The notes under the pieces are model-generated. The model made no database searches and was not told the DNA's origin. It saw only the letters and a program-made list of their open reading frames with translations. Positions 1 through 8,442 of a stretch of 52,487 bases of DNA are shown here, piece by piece. The stretch's first letter is position 1; the number at the start of each line of letters is the position of its first letter. The DNA lies in the NCBI GenBank assembly GCA_904397835.1, contig CAJFOV010000054.1, forward strand, positions 1 through 52,487, read 5' to 3'. Both the position numbers and the translations under genes were made by a program. The stretch is from Candidatus Aristotella avistercoris. GTDB lineage: Bacteria; Bacillota; Clostridia; Oscillospirales; Ruminococcaceae.

Positions 1-6
1 CCATAT

Positions 7-55
7 AAAAATCCCCCTGATGTAGTACTTCTATTTTCCTACATCAGGGGAATTT
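7..55 (-). terminator. Bidirectional intrinsic terminator
   Basis: A perfect 12-bp stem (CCCCTGATGTAG at 14-25 with CTACATCAGGGG at 39-50) is flanked by T-rich tails on both strands; on the minus strand the stem is followed by GATTTTTAT. It lies about 115 bases downstream of the aminotransferase stop and should end that transcript. Confidence 0.85.
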
Positions 56-169
56 TGTCTATTGTCCGTTTTTACTGGGGCGGTTCATTTCTTCTGCATG
101 GAGCTTTTTGCCTCCCACAACGGGGAGAAGTTGGAACGTATGACAAGAAAAGAGAGAAGTTTCAAAGGA

Positions 170-1456
170 TTATGCCGCATGGCGGGCGCTGAGCAGGTGC
201 TCCACTGCCGCCAGCTTGACACACACACAGAACAGTTCGGAGGCCAGCTCCAGTTCCTCAATGGGCGGGTAGGTGGGGGCAATGCGCAGGTTGCTGTCCA
301 GCGGGTCCTTTCCATAGGGGAAGGTTGCGCCCACATTGGTCAGTTTGACTCCCGCCTGTTTGCACAGCTCATAGATGCGGGACGCACAGCCCGGCATGGC
401 GTCCACCGAGATGAAATATCCACCCTTGGGCTCGGTCCAGGTGGCCACATCCAGGCCCTCCAGCTCCCGGCGGAAGATGTTCAGCACCGCCTGGAACTTG
501 GGGACCACCAGCTCCGCATGCTTTTTCATATGGGCCAGCACACCGGCCTGATCCCCAAAGAACTTCAGGTGCCGCAGCTGATTGAGCTTATCCGGCCCGA
601 TGGTCTGGACAGAGATGTGCTTCTTTGCAAAGGCGATGTTGTTTTCAGAGGCGCACATAGCTGCCAGCCCGCCGCCGGAGAAGGAAATTTTGGAGGTGGA
701 GGCAAACATATACACCATATCCGGGTTCCCCGCCGCGATGCACTCCTGGAAAATGTTGCGCAGTTTCTCTGGGTGGTCCACATCGAAGTCGTGGACACAG
801 TAGGCGTTATCCCAAAAGATGCGGAAGTCCTCCGCAGCAGGCTGTAGCCGTGCAAAGCGCCGCACCACCTCGTCGGAGTAGACAATCCCCGTAGGGTTGG
901 AAAACTTGGGGACACACCAGATGCCCTTGATGTCCGGGTCACTGGACACCAGACGTTCCACCAGATCCATGTCGGGACCGTTTTCATCCATGGGGATGTT
1001 GATCATCTCAAAGCCAAACTCCTCTGTGATGCCAAAGTGGCGGTCATATCCCGGCACCGGGCAGAGGAACTTGCGCCCTTCGCATTGAATCCAGGGGGTG
1101 CTGCCAGGAGCAACACCAAAGAGCATGGCCCTTGCCACCGCGTCGTACATCATATTGAGGCTGGAGTTGCCTCCCACAATGGTATCTGCAGCGGGGACGC
1201 CCATGATGTCTGCAAACATCTGCTTGACCTGCGGCAGACCGTCCATCAGGCCATAGTTGCGGCAGTCCACCCCGTCGTCCGTGATATATTCGCTGATTTT
1301 CAGCATGTCGTTGGACAGATCCTGTTGCTCTGGACTGGGTTTTCCCCGGGACATATCCAGAGAAAGCTTTTGATCCACAAACATCTGATAGCGCTCCAAA
1401 AGCTCTTTTTTGCTGGCGAGCAGCTCTTCTTTTGACTGTTTGAAATACGGTACCAT
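170..1456 (-). CDS. PLP-dependent aminotransferase class I (Asp_aminotransf / PF12897 type)
   Basis: A 428-residue fold-type I aminotransferase. Visible motifs are NPTG (about 187-190), WDNAY with the pyridine-N-binding Asp (about 216), the Schiff-base lysine in STSKIS (about 256) and the substrate-carboxylate Arg in NLRIAP near the C-terminus. The overall shape matches the stand-alone aminotransferases of family PF12897, which lack the GntR domain of MocR proteins; the donor is probably aspartate or another amino acid, but the substrate cannot be read from sequence. The ATG at 1456 is chosen because GGGAGG lies 7 bases upstream; an in-frame TTG at 1555 would sit inside the -35 box. Monocistronic, with its own promoter and terminator. 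Confidence 0.9.
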   Translation of the reverse strand: MVPYFKQSKEELLASKKELLERYQMFVDQKLSLDMSRGKPSPEQQDLSNDMLKISEYITDDGVDCRNYGLMDGLPQVKQMFADIMGVPAADTIVGGNSSLNMMYDAVARAMLFGVAPGSTPWIQCEGRKFLCPVPGYDRHFGITEEFGFEMINIPMDENGPDMDLVERLVSSDPDIKGIWCVPKFSNPTGIVYSDEVVRRFARLQPAAEDFRIFWDNAYCVHDFDVDHPEKLRNIFQECIAAGNPDMVYMFASTSKISFSGGGLAAMCASENNIAFAKKHISVQTIGPDKLNQLRHLKFFGDQAGVLAHMKKHAELVVPKFQAVLNIFRRELEGLDVATWTEPKGGYFISVDAMPGCASRIYELCKQAGVKLTNVGATFPYGKDPLDSNLRIAPTYPPIEELELASELFCVCVKLAAVEHLLSARHAA

Positions 1457-1526
1457 GGTGACCCTCCCTACTCGTTGCCCCAACAAGATGGGGCCTCCCC
1501 CTGCCGCGGGGTTTGTACTGTGTCCT

Positions 1527-1555
1527 ATTGTACATGATCTCAAGAGATTTTGCAA
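1527..1555 (-). promoter_or_regulatory. SigA-type promoter of the aminotransferase
   Basis: Minus strand -35 TTGCAA (1550-1555), 17-bp spacer, -10 TACAAT (1527-1532). The predicted start leaves a leader of roughly 65 bases before the ATG at 1456. Confidence 0.8.
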
Positions 1556-1889
1556 GTAATTTTTTTATTTCTTGCATATATTATGCGATGGAACCAAAAT
1601 TGTTTCTCTTCTCATGTTGGTTTTTTATTTTTTATTCAAGCCATCTCTCATTTTTTCGGTTTTCAACGGATTAAGCAGCAGTTGCATCAGTTATTTTGCA
1701 GGAAATCCACAAGAATTTTTCATAACTTCAAAGACTCATCCTGTCTCTTTATGAAGGACATCTCACACAAAAATTGCAAACAGATTTCAATTTTATCCGC
1801 ATGATTTCTAGTTTTTCGCAAATATTGTGTTTTATAAAAAGACAGATGTCTTTAATATAAAAACAATTATTTGGTTGATGCATCTTAAT
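1556..1889. other. AT-rich intergenic stretch, nothing recognised
   Basis: About 330 AT-rich bases lie between the aminotransferase promoter and the terminator of the next gene. Short open frames here have no Shine-Dalgarno and low-complexity translations. I see no RNA gene or repeat. Confidence 0.5.
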
Positions 1890-1936
1890 AAATACAAAAT
1901 GCCGGAGCAACACAGCAAAAACAGTGTTGCTCCGGC
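1890..1936 (-). terminator. Intrinsic terminator of the zinc-ribbon membrane gene
   Basis: A perfect 13-bp stem, GCCGGAGCAACAC (1901-1913) with GTGTTGCTCCGGC (1924-1936). On the minus strand it is followed by ATTTTGTATTT. It lies about 80 bases past the stop at 2014. Confidence 0.85.
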
Positions 1937-2013
1937 CATTGGCCGTTCCCGCGGGAAGGTAGCTGCCAGCCCATAGGAATGATTTCATTTTGTAGCAGGT
2001 ATATCCGGCAGTC

Positions 2014-3009
2014 CTATGAGAGATTCATGGATTGATCTTCTTCCCCCACAGAGGTGTTGGACCGTCTGCCGGTAAATACCTTGTTGGACACAAAGCCCTG
2101 TTTGTGCATCTGATAGGCGTTGCGCACATAACCAAAGCTGGCCACGGCACCAAGGACGATTCCAATGATCAAATCCCTGGCGTAGGCGCCCAGGATCTCT
2201 CCATCCTCCAACATGACAGGGGCCAACTGGACCGCATCCATGATTCCCACATCCAGGAAATACTCCTGCAAGGCCGCATAGATATCCCAGCAGAGGGAGG
2301 CATAGGTGGAAAATACGCACATGAGCAAAGAGACCAGCACACAGGCCACGATACCCGCCGTGCTCAGGCGTTTACCAAAGATCTCAAAGCCCTTAAAGGC
2401 ACAGACAGTGATGACCAGGCCACTGATTGCCGCAATGTATCCCAGACGGTTGATCAACACCCACAGCACCACGCCGATCAGGGAGAAGAGCACTGCGCCC
2501 ACAATGCCTGCCACCAGATTGCTGGGGACCTGCTGCTGATTCACCTTCGCCTGTTCGGACAGGTGCTGATAACAGTCGTCACAGCCAAAGTAGTAGCCGG
2601 AATTCAGCAGATAGAGGTTCACCCCATCCTCCCTACCGCAATCTTGGCAGCAGGAGCGGAACTGGTGTCCCAGCAGATAGGCCGCCAACTGATCCATCAT
2701 CTGGGTCAGCGCCGCTGCAGCCTCATCCGCCGGCTTGATCTGCTGGATCTGCAGGGTGGCAACATTCCCATTGTACTGCCGCGACAAGATCTGGGGGTTC
2801 CCCGCCTGAAAATCCTGCAAATAACGCTCCAGCTGTGCACGCTCCTCCGGAAGGTCATTTTTGGCCCAGACATGCAGCAGATACTGCTTGTTGTGCCGGT
2901 CATGCTGGATCATAAACAGCAAGTCCCGGTAGTAGCCCACCAGACGGAAGTTCTGGGCATCCAGCCGCATGCCCGTGTTCTGGGCAATCTGTTTTAATTC
3001 ATACTTCAA
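2014..3009 (-). CDS. Membrane protein with cytosolic CxxC/CxxC zinc-binding motif, unknown function
   Basis: About 331 residues. The first half is soluble and ends in a C4 motif (CCQDC, then CDDC about 25 residues later). The second half has about four hydrophobic helices (GIVGAVLFSLIGVVLW, AAISGLVITVCAF, AGIVACVLVSLLMCVF, LIIGIVLGAVASF) and a polar tail. I do not recognise the family. The TTG at 3009 is preferred: AAGGAGG lies about 10-12 bases upstream, while the longer TTG start at 3039 is essentially at the predicted transcription start (about 3035) and has no ribosome site. A GTG at 3018 is too close to the Shine-Dalgarno. Monocistronic and divergent from the small gene at 3223. Confidence 0.75.
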   Translation of the reverse strand: MKYELKQIAQNTGMRLDAQNFRLVGYYRDLLFMIQHDRHNKQYLLHVWAKNDLPEERAQLERYLQDFQAGNPQILSRQYNGNVATLQIQQIKPADEAAAALTQMMDQLAAYLLGHQFRSCCQDCGREDGVNLYLLNSGYYFGCDDCYQHLSEQAKVNQQQVPSNLVAGIVGAVLFSLIGVVLWVLINRLGYIAAISGLVITVCAFKGFEIFGKRLSTAGIVACVLVSLLMCVFSTYASLCWDIYAALQEYFLDVGIMDAVQLAPVMLEDGEILGAYARDLIIGIVLGAVASFGYVRNAYQMHKQGFVSNKVFTGRRSNTSVGEEDQSMNLS

Positions 3010-3041
3010 ACCGCTCACACTCCTCCTTCTTAGATGCAATT

Positions 3042-3070
3042 ATTATAAGGGATCCCAGATGAAAACTCAA
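3042..3070 (-). promoter_or_regulatory. SigA-type promoter of the zinc-ribbon membrane gene
   Basis: Minus strand -35 TTGAGT (3065-3070), 17-bp spacer, consensus -10 TATAAT (3042-3047). Confidence 0.85.
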
Positions 3071-3086
3071 GATTGTGGGATTTTGG

Positions 3087-3115
3087 TTGTGATTTTTCGT
3101 CCAAGATGATATAAT
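3087..3115 (+). promoter_or_regulatory. SigA-type promoter of the gene at 3223
   Basis: -35 TTGTGA (3087-3092), 17-bp spacer, -10 TATAAT (3110-3115). It is back to back with the divergent promoter at 3042-3070. Confidence 0.85.
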
Positions 3116-3222
3116 ATTTCTAATTTCTTGGCATGATTACCAAAAAACAACACATTCGCAAGAGATTGGGAACCCGCCGGCAATGGGGACCTCTTGCGGC
3201 TACATACAGGGGGGAGGATCTC

Positions 3223-3660
3223 ATGATCTGCTGTACTATTTACGCCCATATGGACCGGGAGGATGCCGTTCTCACGTCCATCCGGCAACAGCTGGGCTTC
3301 TTTCAGCCACAGCTGGACCCTACAGAGCCCACCTATCACATTCAGATGCCGGGCATGCTCAGCAAATATTTTGGCACTGTGTCCGTCATGACGCGCTTGC
3401 GTCAAAACGATACCTTTGTTCCACTGTTGGAAAAGGTTATCCTACGGGTCAAAGGAGCCGCCTCCGGAGAACAACAGGAGGCGCTGCTGTCCCATCTGGC
3501 AGACTGCCAATGCGCCATAGGCATCGCCTATGACGAGGGGATGAGCCGCAAGCTCTTCCCCAACCTGCTGGAGCTGTGCGGTCAGTTGGATGGCGTGATG
3601 CTGTTGGAGAACGGGGATTTTCTGGCGTCGGACGGCTCCCTGCTCCTGGAGAGCAATTAG
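3223..3660 (+). CDS. Small cytosolic protein of unknown function
   Basis: A 145-residue soluble protein with no signal peptide, membrane segment or recognisable catalytic motif. It starts MICCTIYAHMDRED and has a mixed alpha/beta composition. The start is fixed by GGGGAGG 6 bases before the ATG at 3223; the open frame extends upstream to 3133 but without a ribosome site. It has its own promoter and converges on the pseudokinase gene, sharing the terminator at 3761-3796. I do not recognise the family. Confidence 0.7.
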   Translation: MICCTIYAHMDREDAVLTSIRQQLGFFQPQLDPTEPTYHIQMPGMLSKYFGTVSVMTRLRQNDTFVPLLEKVILRVKGAASGEQQEALLSHLADCQCAIGIAYDEGMSRKLFPNLLELCGQLDGVMLLENGDFLASDGSLLLESN

Positions 3661-3760
3661 ATCACACGAGCCGCTAAACTGACAGGAAAGAAAACAACAG
3701 TGCCTGCTCCCCTTTTTTGTGCTTCTAGCGAATACAGTACGATTACAGGCTGAGATAAGC

Positions 3761-3796
3761 AAAATTGCCGCATCCATAATATGGATACGGCAATTT
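3761..3796. terminator. Bidirectional terminator between convergent genes
   Basis: Stem TTGCCGcATCCAT / ATGGATaCGGCAA (3765-3793) has one mismatch and T-rich tails on both strands. It serves the plus-strand gene ending at 3660 and the minus-strand pseudokinase ending at 3799. Confidence 0.8.
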
Positions 3797-3798
3797 TG

Positions 3799-5544
3799 TT
3801 ATTCAGCAACTGATGACGAGCTGGATGAAGATGTAACGTAATAGAGGAGCACCTGATCTGTGCTGCGGTTGACAGAATCTCCCTCATACACCTGACGGAG
3901 ACCAGAAGAATTGGAGATCCAAATTTCAACGACCCTTGTTGTAGAACCAGCCGGAATATCGCCAGTACCTATATTCCTTTCCCTACAAGCAATTTCTAAA
4001 TCACTAAGTTTGTTCAAAGCCTTCTGGATATCAGAATCAATAATCCCACTCGGTATCTCCACCAGATCCTGTCCCAAGCTCACCGTCAAAGTCACAGTGA
4101 TCTTGCCAGAGACAACGGCCACTGTGCTGTACTGCGGGGGATCCTGGGAGATGATACGTCCCTCTGATACCTCGTTGCTGTGTTCTCGCTCAACGATAAA
4201 ATTGTACTGTTCCTGATAGTCCGGGTTGTTGATAACACTGGTATACTCCAGCCCCACAAAGTTGCGGACCTGGTTGTTCTCCGGTTCGCTGCTGGACTCT
4301 GAGGAGGTGGAGGGCTCACTGGATGTGGACTGCTGGGAGGACGAGGAGGACACGCTGGCCCCCACTGCCCGGAAATCATCCAGCTTAAAGACCACAAACC
4401 ACACCACAAAAGCCACCAGAATGGCTGCAGCAACTCCCACGGTGATGCCGAAGGCCACCATGTTCCGCTTTTTCTGCTCCTGCTGCCCCGACTCAGCCGC
4501 AGACTGTTCCGGCTCCTGTACCAGGGGAACCGTTCCACTGCCTTTGTTGGGCATGGAGTAGACGGTGGTGTTGGAACTGGCAACCTCCAGCAGCTGGGAA
4601 GTCAGGTTTTCGACAGAGGGGGTACGCTTTTCCACACCCAGCTGCAGCGCGCGAGAGAGGGCCTGTGAGACATTGTCGGGAATGGCGGCATTGAGCTCCT
4701 GGGCCGGAAGGAGGTTGTCCTCCCCGCCCCGGGAGAGCGCCTCCGGTGGACGGGTCCCTGTGATGGCCCGGTAGCAGACCGCCGCAAGGGCGTATACATC
4801 CGTCCAAGGCCCCTGCCAACTGGCCCCTGAGCCATATTGCTCCGGTGCAGAATATCCTGGGAACAGCTGGGGCGGGATCTCGCTTTGATCGGTACGCAAC
4901 GCCGCTGTGGCAAAGCCACTGAGCCAGAGCCTGCCCTCCTGATCCACAAGAACGGTCTCCGGGGAGATGCCCCGGTGGATCACCTTGTGCCGGTGCAGGG
5001 CGGCAACGGTGTTCAGCAGCGGCAGGAACATCTTTTTGGTCTGGCTCCAGGTCAGGTCCCCTCCACTGCGGTTGATGAGCCCACCCAGGGTGATGACCGT
5101 GCGGTATTCCAACACTCCATAGGCGGTCCCATTGGCGCGGAAGGTGTCCAGCAGGGGAATGATATTCCCCAGGTCCTGTACCAGGAACAGGGTCTTTTGA
5201 AGGTCTTCGAAGTCGGCCAGGAGGGCCTTATAGCGGATTTCCTCCCCTGCGAGGGGGCGAACCGTGGCGTCCTCCTGGTTGCGGGAGGAGAGCCCCTGGG
5301 GGAAAAACTCCCGGATCCAAACTTTGCACTTGCGCTCCTGATCGAAGCCGATGTATTGAACCCCTTCCCCATCCATCGTCAGAACTCTGCCCACCAGATA
5401 GCGGTTGGCCAACAGGGAGCCCGGCAAGAGATAGTTGGGGTCCCCCGGCATCCGGTTGGAGTAGCCGCAGCGGGGACAGAGATCCCTCCCGTCCTCCAGC
5501 GGGCTCATGCAACCGTAGCACAGGGTCGGATTGTCATTGGACAT
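3799..5544 (-). CDS. Membrane-anchored Ser/Thr pseudokinase with zinc ribbon and PASTA-like ectodomain
   Basis: A 581-residue type-II topology protein. Order: zinc ribbon (C9, C12, C23, C26), protein-kinase fold (about 48-325), polar linker, one membrane helix (about 362-387), Ser-rich stalk, then a PASTA-like ectodomain containing SEGRIISQDPP. The three catalytic motifs are all altered: the VAIK lysine reads VWIR (about 75-78), HRD reads HRG (190-192) with Thr for the metal-binding Asn, and DFG reads SGF (209-211). The APE motif (YSAPEQY) survives. It should therefore bind or scaffold rather than phosphorylate, probably sensing envelope state like PrkC relatives; that role is inference. The ATG at 5544 has AGGAG about 12 bases upstream. 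It has its own promoter. Confidence 0.85.
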   Translation of the reverse strand: MSNDNPTLCYGCMSPLEDGRDLCPRCGYSNRMPGDPNYLLPGSLLANRYLVGRVLTMDGEGVQYIGFDQERKCKVWIREFFPQGLSSRNQEDATVRPLAGEEIRYKALLADFEDLQKTLFLVQDLGNIIPLLDTFRANGTAYGVLEYRTVITLGGLINRSGGDLTWSQTKKMFLPLLNTVAALHRHKVIHRGISPETVLVDQEGRLWLSGFATAALRTDQSEIPPQLFPGYSAPEQYGSGASWQGPWTDVYALAAVCYRAITGTRPPEALSRGGEDNLLPAQELNAAIPDNVSQALSRALQLGVEKRTPSVENLTSQLLEVASSNTTVYSMPNKGSGTVPLVQEPEQSAAESGQQEQKKRNMVAFGITVGVAAAILVAFVVWFVVFKLDDFRAVGASVSSSSSQQSTSSEPSTSSESSSEPENNQVRNFVGLEYTSVINNPDYQEQYNFIVEREHSNEVSEGRIISQDPPQYSTVAVVSGKITVTLTVSLGQDLVEIPSGIIDSDIQKALNKLSDLEIACRERNIGTGDIPAGSTTRVVEIWISNSSGLRQVYEGDSVNRSTDQVLLYYVTSSSSSSSVAE

Positions 5545-5618
5545 GCAGTCTTCACACTCCTGATCTTGTGTCAAAAGGTCATGGAAAACCCTCACCCGAA
5601 TGGTAAGGTTCAGGATAT

Positions 5619-5647
5619 ATCATACCGCTTTTTGACGAAACTTGCAA
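5619..5647 (-). promoter_or_regulatory. SigA-type promoter of the pseudokinase gene
   Basis: Minus strand -35 TTGCAA (5642-5647), 17-bp spacer, -10 TATGAT (5619-5624), between the upstream gene's stop and the pseudokinase start. Confidence 0.75.
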
Positions 5648-5669
5648 GAAAACAGGAATTTTATGGGAT

Positions 5670-6752
5670 CTATTTCTCATTTTCCCGGCGATTTTTCCAC
5701 AGCAACACCACCAAAATTGCAACTGCTGCCACAATCAGATAGATCCAGGCAAGGTAGGTGCGCCAATCTGTGCTGGATGATGCGGTGTTAGTTTCCTCTG
5801 TCACTCCACTGGTGGAGAGGCTTCCCCCTTCCCCTGCAATGGAGTTGCCGGCTCCTGCAATTTCTCCATTGCCAGAGGCGTTCCCCTGGCCAGTGGATCC
5901 CCCTGTGGCCGGTCTAGTATTGCCGCCACCCGCTTCACTGTGCTGGGAGGAAGACTTCGAGGATTCCGGCTCTCCGTTGGATGATGTCTCCCCCTGGGAG
6001 GGCTCCTCCGTGGAGGCAGAGCCCCACCCAAAGTGATCCCCAGAAAAAGTGATGCCAGTCACCAATGGCGTGTAGTATCCCTTTTGAATTTGATCATCCT
6101 GAAAACCAGCCGTAGGACAGATCCGCACCGATTGAACTCCCTCTGGCAGGTGGTACTGTTTGGTATCCATCCAAAGAAAGCCCTGTTTTTGGGTTCGCTG
6201 TGTGGTTGGCATGAGGAGGTCATAGTTCTTCCCATCCTCTGAGACCAAAACCTGCGCCCCCAGGGGAAACAGCTCCTGAGGCAGGACGGCATCACCGCTG
6301 GGTTCAAAAGCCACCTTTCCCGTCTCTGTATCAAAGGTGAGCTTCCAGGTGCCCTGGTAAAAGGCAAAGACGGCACCGGTTCTGGGGTCCAGGTAGGCGT
6401 TTGTGGTGCCGATCACCTGATCCCCCTCCCCATAGTGCAGCGCCAAGCTCCCATCGGAGAGGATGTGAGCCACTGTGGTGGTACGTCCCGCCAATTGGAT
6501 CGTCAGTGTCTGAGGATCATGGAGGGTGTATTCCATCATACCAACCTGTAATTCCTCCTTGGAAAGGGTGTATCCCACTACATCGGTGTTGGGAATCTGG
6601 GAGACTGTTACGTTTTCATATTGTACAAATGAGTTCTGCTGCAGGCTATCACAGGGATCGGTACCGGTCAGTGCCAACAGTGGTGCCCAGATAGGACCGA
6701 TCAGCACAAGGATACAGAGCAAACTGAAAAAGATTCTGTTACGGCGCCTCAA
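5670..6752 (-). CDS. Secreted, C-terminally membrane-anchored protein of unknown function
   Basis: 360 residues. An N-terminal signal/anchor (basic MRRRNR, then a hydrophobic stretch to about 28) is followed by an extracytoplasmic beta-rich domain (about 35-245), a Ser/Gly/Glu-rich low-complexity stalk (about 250-325), a second membrane helix (YLAWIYLIVAAVAILVVLLW) and a basic tail RRENEK. The start is TTG at 6752: GGGAGG lies 8 bases upstream and no in-frame ATG precedes the signal sequence. It sits just upstream of the pseudokinase on the same strand but each has a promoter. No sortase motif is visible. Family not recognised. Confidence 0.75.
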   Translation of the reverse strand: MRRRNRIFFSLLCILVLIGPIWAPLLALTGTDPCDSLQQNSFVQYENVTVSQIPNTDVVGYTLSKEELQVGMMEYTLHDPQTLTIQLAGRTTTVAHILSDGSLALHYGEGDQVIGTTNAYLDPRTGAVFAFYQGTWKLTFDTETGKVAFEPSGDAVLPQELFPLGAQVLVSEDGKNYDLLMPTTQRTQKQGFLWMDTKQYHLPEGVQSVRICPTAGFQDDQIQKGYYTPLVTGITFSGDHFGWGSASTEEPSQGETSSNGEPESSKSSSQHSEAGGGNTRPATGGSTGQGNASGNGEIAGAGNSIAGEGGSLSTSGVTEETNTASSSTDWRTYLAWIYLIVAAVAILVVLLWKNRRENEK

Positions 6753-6784
6753 GAGAACTTCCTCCCAATTGTTCTTTTGGGCCT

Positions 6785-6813
6785 ATTATAAAACAGAATC
6801 GACCAAATTACAA
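6785..6813 (-). promoter_or_regulatory. SigA-type promoter of the anchored secreted protein
   Basis: Minus strand -35 TTGTAA (6808-6813), 17-bp spacer, -10 TATAAT (6785-6790), about 35 bases before the TTG start. Confidence 0.85.
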
Positions 6814-6825
6814 ACAAATGGAATT

Positions 6826-7020
6826 TTAATCGGTTTTATCTAAAATAAATCCCATATATTTTCCATTATATTCCCATTTAAAGGAAGCCTTGCAGTCCGA
6901 TACCTGGAGATGCAGTGGTTCTTTTCTTTCGTCAGGGCACTGGTCTTCCCACGGTAGGCAGAAACAACAGAGGATCAACATGTTCCCCGGATGTTGGCTG
7001 CATCTCTCCCTCTGAGCCAT
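6826..7020 (-). CDS. Doubtful 64-residue Cys-rich ORF
   Basis: An open frame between the lytic transglycosylase and the next promoter, with five Cys in the first 45 residues. It has an ATG at 7020 but no Shine-Dalgarno, and its end abuts the promoter of the next gene. It could be spurious or the remnant of a small gene. Apart from it and the promoter at 6785-6813, the 6753-7072 interval holds nothing I can name. Confidence 0.25.
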   Translation of the reverse strand: MAQRERCSQHPGNMLILCCFCLPWEDQCPDERKEPLHLQVSDCKASFKWEYNGKYMGFILDKTD

Positions 7021-7072
7021 GCAGCGTACTGTGAAAATCTTACCTATTGATAAAGAAAACCATGCAGTCTCT

Positions 7073-7783
7073 TTATTCCTCTAACATCGCTTGATACTCC
7101 TGCTGGAATTGGAGAACCCGATCCACATAGGCGGTCCGCTCAATCCCTTGGGACTTGGCGCGGAGCATCCCTGCCTCCCCCAGATTGTAGGCCATTAACG
7201 CATCTGGAACAGAGTAATGCTGGCACAGCTCTCCCAAAAAGCCGATACCTCCCTGTAAGTTGTCGTAAGCGTTCCACAGATTTTCAATCCCGTAGCGCAT
7301 TTCAAATACAGAGGCATAGGCACTGTTCAGCTGCATGAGGCCCACGCTGCCGTTGTTCTCCGCATCCAAGTGAAAATTGCTCTCCACCCGGATCACAGCG
7401 AGCGCCAAAGAGGGCTGGACACCATTTTCCTGGCACAGATCCTGTAGATGCTCCTGCAGCGGATAGCTCAGGGGGATTTCCGGACAGTAGGAAAAGGCCG
7501 TGGCAGTGCGTGTGTTAGGATGGATGCGTACAGGTATCGGCGATACTGGTAGCTGCTGACCCTTGGCATGAGCATCACCTTCAAAGAGGGCGCGGGTCTG
7601 AGGAGTCAATAGATCCTTTTGATCTTTCTCCCGTGAAACAGAGTCTGAGGCGGCCGCCTCGACAGACTGTGCCGTCACCTCTTCAGGCAGTACTGTCACC
7701 ATCCATCCACACAGCCAGAGGGTTCCAAACAAACAAGCGAGGCGGCAAACCATACGCCCCCCAAAAATTAGATGATTTTTCAT
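7073..7783 (-). CDS. Secreted lytic transglycosylase (SLT / GH23-like)
   Basis: 236 residues with an N-terminal hydrophobic signal or anchor (about 12-38), a linker, and a C-terminal SLT domain. The catalytic Glu is E134 in IRVESNF, followed by the family motifs GSVGLMQL (about 145-152) and AYNLGE (about 198-203). Such enzymes cleave the MurNAc-GlcNAc bond of peptidoglycan to give 1,6-anhydroMurNAc; in spore formers short versions are common in cell-wall turnover and germination, but which role applies is unknown. ATG at 7783 with AAGGA 9 bases upstream. A perfect 14-base palindrome lies just upstream (7806-7819). Confidence 0.88.
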   Translation of the reverse strand: MKNHLIFGGRMVCRLACLFGTLWLCGWMVTVLPEEVTAQSVEAAASDSVSREKDQKDLLTPQTRALFEGDAHAKGQQLPVSPIPVRIHPNTRTATAFSYCPEIPLSYPLQEHLQDLCQENGVQPSLALAVIRVESNFHLDAENNGSVGLMQLNSAYASVFEMRYGIENLWNAYDNLQGGIGFLGELCQHYSVPDALMAYNLGEAGMLRAKSQGIERTAYVDRVLQFQQEYQAMLEE

Positions 7784-7805
7784 ATTCTCACATCCTTGTC
7801 TTTTT

Positions 7806-7819
7806 ACTGGAATTCCAGT
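7806..7819. repeat. 14-bp perfect palindrome upstream of the lytic transglycosylase
   Basis: ACTGGAATTCCAGT is fully self-complementary and ends 23 bases upstream of the ATG at 7783, in the 5' untranslated or promoter region. It may be an operator or a small RNA hairpin; there is no direct evidence for either. Confidence 0.4.
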
Positions 7820-8362
7820 CTATCCGGCGGATCGGGACTCGCCGCCGTTCCAAAAAAGGCCGATTTCCATGTCCGAGCTTGGAAGGGCACATGCCCAAAA
7901 TCTTCCTCTCCTTATGAGTATGAACGCGCCTGTCCAATCTATTCCTCTCTTTGGCCATTTTGACCAGAAAAATGTTTCACATGAGTGGGTGAAAATCTTC
8001 TCCTATCTGCTTTTAGAGACGATCCGATCAAATCAGGCCAATCTTTTTCGAAATCTTTACACAAAATTGCATTATATTATAAAATATTTATCCGATTAAT
8101 TACTACAAATTTGACAAATATTTTCAACGGTCAAAGATCCAAATGATGCAATAAAAGGTTCATTTTGTCCTCCCACGGTGGAATCTCATTTGAGACACTT
8201 GTTAAAAAAATACTTTAGTAAAAGGTGCCAATATCAAGGGGTGCTATTTCCCCTATTTATCACAAAAAAAGCAAGAGTCCTTGGTTTTTTCAGGAGGTTG
8301 CGGACGTATGTCAATCTGACAAGAGAATTATTTTGGAGCAATTTACAGCTCAACGTTGCAAC

Positions 8363-8391
8363 TTGACTTTGATCTGCGGAATGGATAGAAT
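8363..8391 (+). promoter_or_regulatory. SigA-type promoter of the hydrogenase operon
   Basis: -35 TTGACT (8363-8368), 17-bp spacer, -10 TAGAAT (8386-8391), giving a leader of about 45 bases. Two overlapping 8-bp palindromes, CAACGTTG (8351-8358) and GTTGCAAC (8355-8362), abut the -35 box and could be an operator. Confidence 0.85.
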
Positions 8392-8442
8392 GAATTTGCA
8401 GCCTTTATGGGCAAAAGTATCATATCAGGTGGTGAACAACCC

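Larger units (their letters stand above)
7784..8442. other. 650-bp divergent intergenic region
   Basis: This lies between the lytic transglycosylase (minus) and the hydrogenase operon (plus). It contains the palindrome at 7806-7819, a near-palindrome GGGCACATGCCC (7885-7896), an AT-rich core, and the hydrogenase promoter at 8363-8391. Short ORFs here have no ribosome sites. I could not assign a promoter for the transglycosylase. Confidence 0.5.

Noticed and set aside
8199-8215. Possible Rex redox-repressor site (TTGTTAA) upstream of the hydrogenase operon
   Set aside because: Only one half-site is present and it lies about 160 bp from the promoter.
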